A stretch of DNA of 64,000 bases from assembly GCF_029871235.1 (NCBI RefSeq), contig NZ_SSOM01000065.1, positions 62,001 through 126,000 on the forward strand. Reading direction: 5' to 3'. Of the stretch, positions 63,073 to 64,000 are shown piece by piece. Made by a program: the position numbers and the translations under genes. Source of the DNA: Pseudomonas sp. BN411. Lineage in GTDB: Bacteria > Pseudomonadota > Gammaproteobacteria > Pseudomonadales > Pseudomonadaceae. Within the stretch, counting starts at the first letter, position 1. Every line of letters starts with the position of its first letter. Below the pieces are notes generated by a model. The model was given only the letters and a program-made list of their open reading frames with translations, was not told the origin of the DNA and made no database searches.

Positions 63073-63276
63073 ATGTTCAATGACCTCAGCCGCATGGGTA
63101 AGTACCTCGGGCAGGCCGCACGCATGCTCGTGGGCATGCCCGATTACGACAATTACGTCGAGCACATGCAGCGCAAGCATCCGGACAAACCGGTGATGAG
63201 TTACGAGGAATTCTTCCGCGAGCGCCAGGAGGCGCGTTATGGCGGCGGAAAAGGACGGCCTGTGCGTTGTTGCTGA
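63073..63276 (+). CDS. YbdD/YjiX-family small protein, CstA partner
   Basis: A 67-residue protein, ten bases after cstA with GAGGAGGGCGCC before its start. It has the family core [42 protein letters not shown] and a C-terminal CC. YbdD-like proteins are needed for pyruvate uptake by their CstA/BtsT partner. It is the last gene before a strong terminator. Confidence 0.93.
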   Translation: MFNDLSRMGKYLGQAARMLVGMPDYDNYVEHMQRKHPDKPVMSYEEFFRERQEARYGGGKGRPVRCC

Positions 63277-63296
63277 GCTGAGAAGCAGAGGCAAGG

Positions 63297-63328
63297 AGCG
63301 CCACGCATTGTCGTGGCGCTTTTTTTTT
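63297..63328 (+). terminator. Intrinsic terminator of the cstA-ybdD operon
   Basis: AGCGCCACG-CATTGT-CGTGGCGCT stem followed by eight T residues, 20 bases after the ybdD stop. Confidence 0.93.
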
Positions 63329-63459
63329 GAGGGCGATTTCATGCCTGGTGTGGACGCTGCCTCAACCACGTGATTGTTCCGGCGACCAGACACAAGACCC
63401 TGCGTGACTTCGCTTCCCTGGCTCAGTGCGACCTGGCGCGCAATCCCGACAATCCGGCA

Positions 63460-63479
63460 GCCAGACACAAGCGTCTGGC
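63460..63479. repeat. Small hairpin in the spacer before the final gene
   Basis: GCCAGAC-ACAAGC-GTCTGGC is a perfect 7-bp stem; a partial copy ACCAGACACAAG lies at about 63386-63397. The rest of the 63329-63555 spacer shows no gene and no clear promoter. Confidence 0.5.
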
Positions 63480-63555
63480 AGGCACGGCCATGACAGCATC
63501 CGGGGTGAGCCTTCTAATCCTTCCAGCCCTCATGGGAGCAGGGCTGGAGGGAACC

Positions 63556-64000
63556 ATGAAGAAAATGTTCTGCCTGTTGCTGTGCACGTTGCTGGTCGGA
63601 TTCGTTCAGGCCGAAGAGGTGTTGCGGGTCTACAACTGGACCAACTACATCGAGCCCGAAGTGTTGGCGGCTTTCCAGAGTGAGAGCGGCATCCGTGTCG
63701 AGTACACCACCTTCAGTACCGCTGCCGAGCTGGATGCGGCCCTGGCCGGGACGACGCAATACGACCTGGTAGTGCCTTCGCATTTCCAGCTGGCCCGGTT
63801 GATTGGCGAAAAACGTCTGCAGCCCCTGGATTTCTCCCAGCTGCCCCACTCCAACAGCCTGGACCCGGCGCTCCTGGCCATGCTAGCCGGATTCGATTCG
63901 GCGAACCGCTATGTCGTGCCTTATCTCTGGGGTTCGGTTGGGATGGTGAGCAACCCGGCTCTGGCCGAGCCAGCGTTCGGCGGTGCCTTGCCGAACAGCT
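63556..64000 (+). CDS. Polyamine-type ABC transporter substrate-binding protein (5' part only)
   Basis: The gene starts at the ATG at 63556, with GGAGGGAACC upstream, and runs off the window after 148 codons. A Sec signal (MKKMFCLLLCTLLVGFVQA) is followed by EEVLRVYNWTNYIEPEVL, the PotF/PotD signature start, and TTQYDLVVPSHFQLARLI. It is a periplasmic putrescine/spermidine-binding protein. It has a Sec rather than a Tat signal and is distinct from the binding protein at 12749. Confidence 0.85.
   Translation, partial: MKKMFCLLLCTLLVGFVQAEEVLRVYNWTNYIEPEVLAAFQSESGIRVEYTTFSTAAELDAALAGTTQYDLVVPSHFQLARLIGEKRLQPLDFSQLPHSNSLDPALLAMLAGFDSANRYVVPYLWGSVGMVSNPALAEPAFGGALPNS

Noticed and set aside
60885-63137. 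750-codon open frame antisense to cstA
   Set aside because: It is the mirror of a GC-rich coding strand; the plus-strand frame is a clear CstA with full family motifs, while this product is His/Gln/Gly-rich without recognisable domains.

Overview
The window is a GC-rich chromosomal segment of a Pseudomonas-type gammaproteobacterium, close to the P. aeruginosa / P. resinovorans side of the genus. This rests on gene content and order (an MFS gene divergent from a molybdenum hydroxylase operon, then XdhC, MocA, an FNR, MscL, RadA, a MapZ-type PilZ protein, DUF3015, CstA and YbdD) and on dense REP-like palindromes of the GTAG/GTGG-headed kind. No rRNA, tRNA, CRISPR array, prophage or intact insertion sequence is visible. 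About 60 protein genes cover most of the sequence.

Layout. 0-7 kb: small housekeeping and orphan genes (EEP-family hydrolase, CDGSH protein, two orphan periplasmic solute-binding proteins, VOC protein, YciC-like membrane protein, YbaK, isochorismatase-like protein, NYN protein, DnaQ-like exonuclease). 7-11 kb: Lrp-type regulator divergent from an EamA exporter, RhlE helicase, and an orphan LuxR-type regulator. 10.9-11.5 kb: non-coding region with three perfect DnaA-box-like 9-mers inside a tandem array. 11.6-17.2 kb: polyamine-type ABC transporter (ATPase, Tat-exported binding protein, two permeases) with an aldehyde dehydrogenase. 17.3-25.8 kb: CheY-CheC response regulator with a PAS partner, flavoprotein, histone-deacetylase-like hydrolase, GNAT plus SagB-like oxidoreductase, TesB and a HAD phosphatase. 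26-34 kb: zinc metallopeptidase, PhzF, DUF411, arylsulfotransferase behind a very AT-rich leader, TrmA, purine permease and a DJ-1 protein.

34-41 kb: MFS transporter divergent from a molybdenum hydroxylase operon (large subunit, 2Fe-2S subunit, tri-heme cytochrome c, XdhC), followed by MocA. 42-51.4 kb: a respiratory region with the cyanide-insensitive bd-type oxidase CioAB plus a DUF2474 peptide, and a CcoN4-type orphan cbb3 subunit with a CcoQ-like Cys-tailed peptide divergent from a siroheme nitrite/sulfite reductase and a DUF934 protein. In P. aeruginosa these two modules lie apart (PA3929-PA3930 and PA4129-PA4134); here only rlmG and an FNR separate them and repeats bound both. 51.8-64 kb: TerC/CBS protein, MscL, RadA, MapZ, an unusual pair (721-residue exported protein plus DUF3142 lipoprotein), DUF3015, CstA/YbdD, and the start of a second polyamine-binding protein cut by the window edge.

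The strongest non-coding signals are at least eight ~100-bp REP pairs with compensatory arm changes, four genes whose UAG stop lies in the GTAG head of a repeat, two distant ~140-bp palindromes sharing one 27-base core, and the DnaA-box array. I could not run searches; family calls come from motifs and recall.
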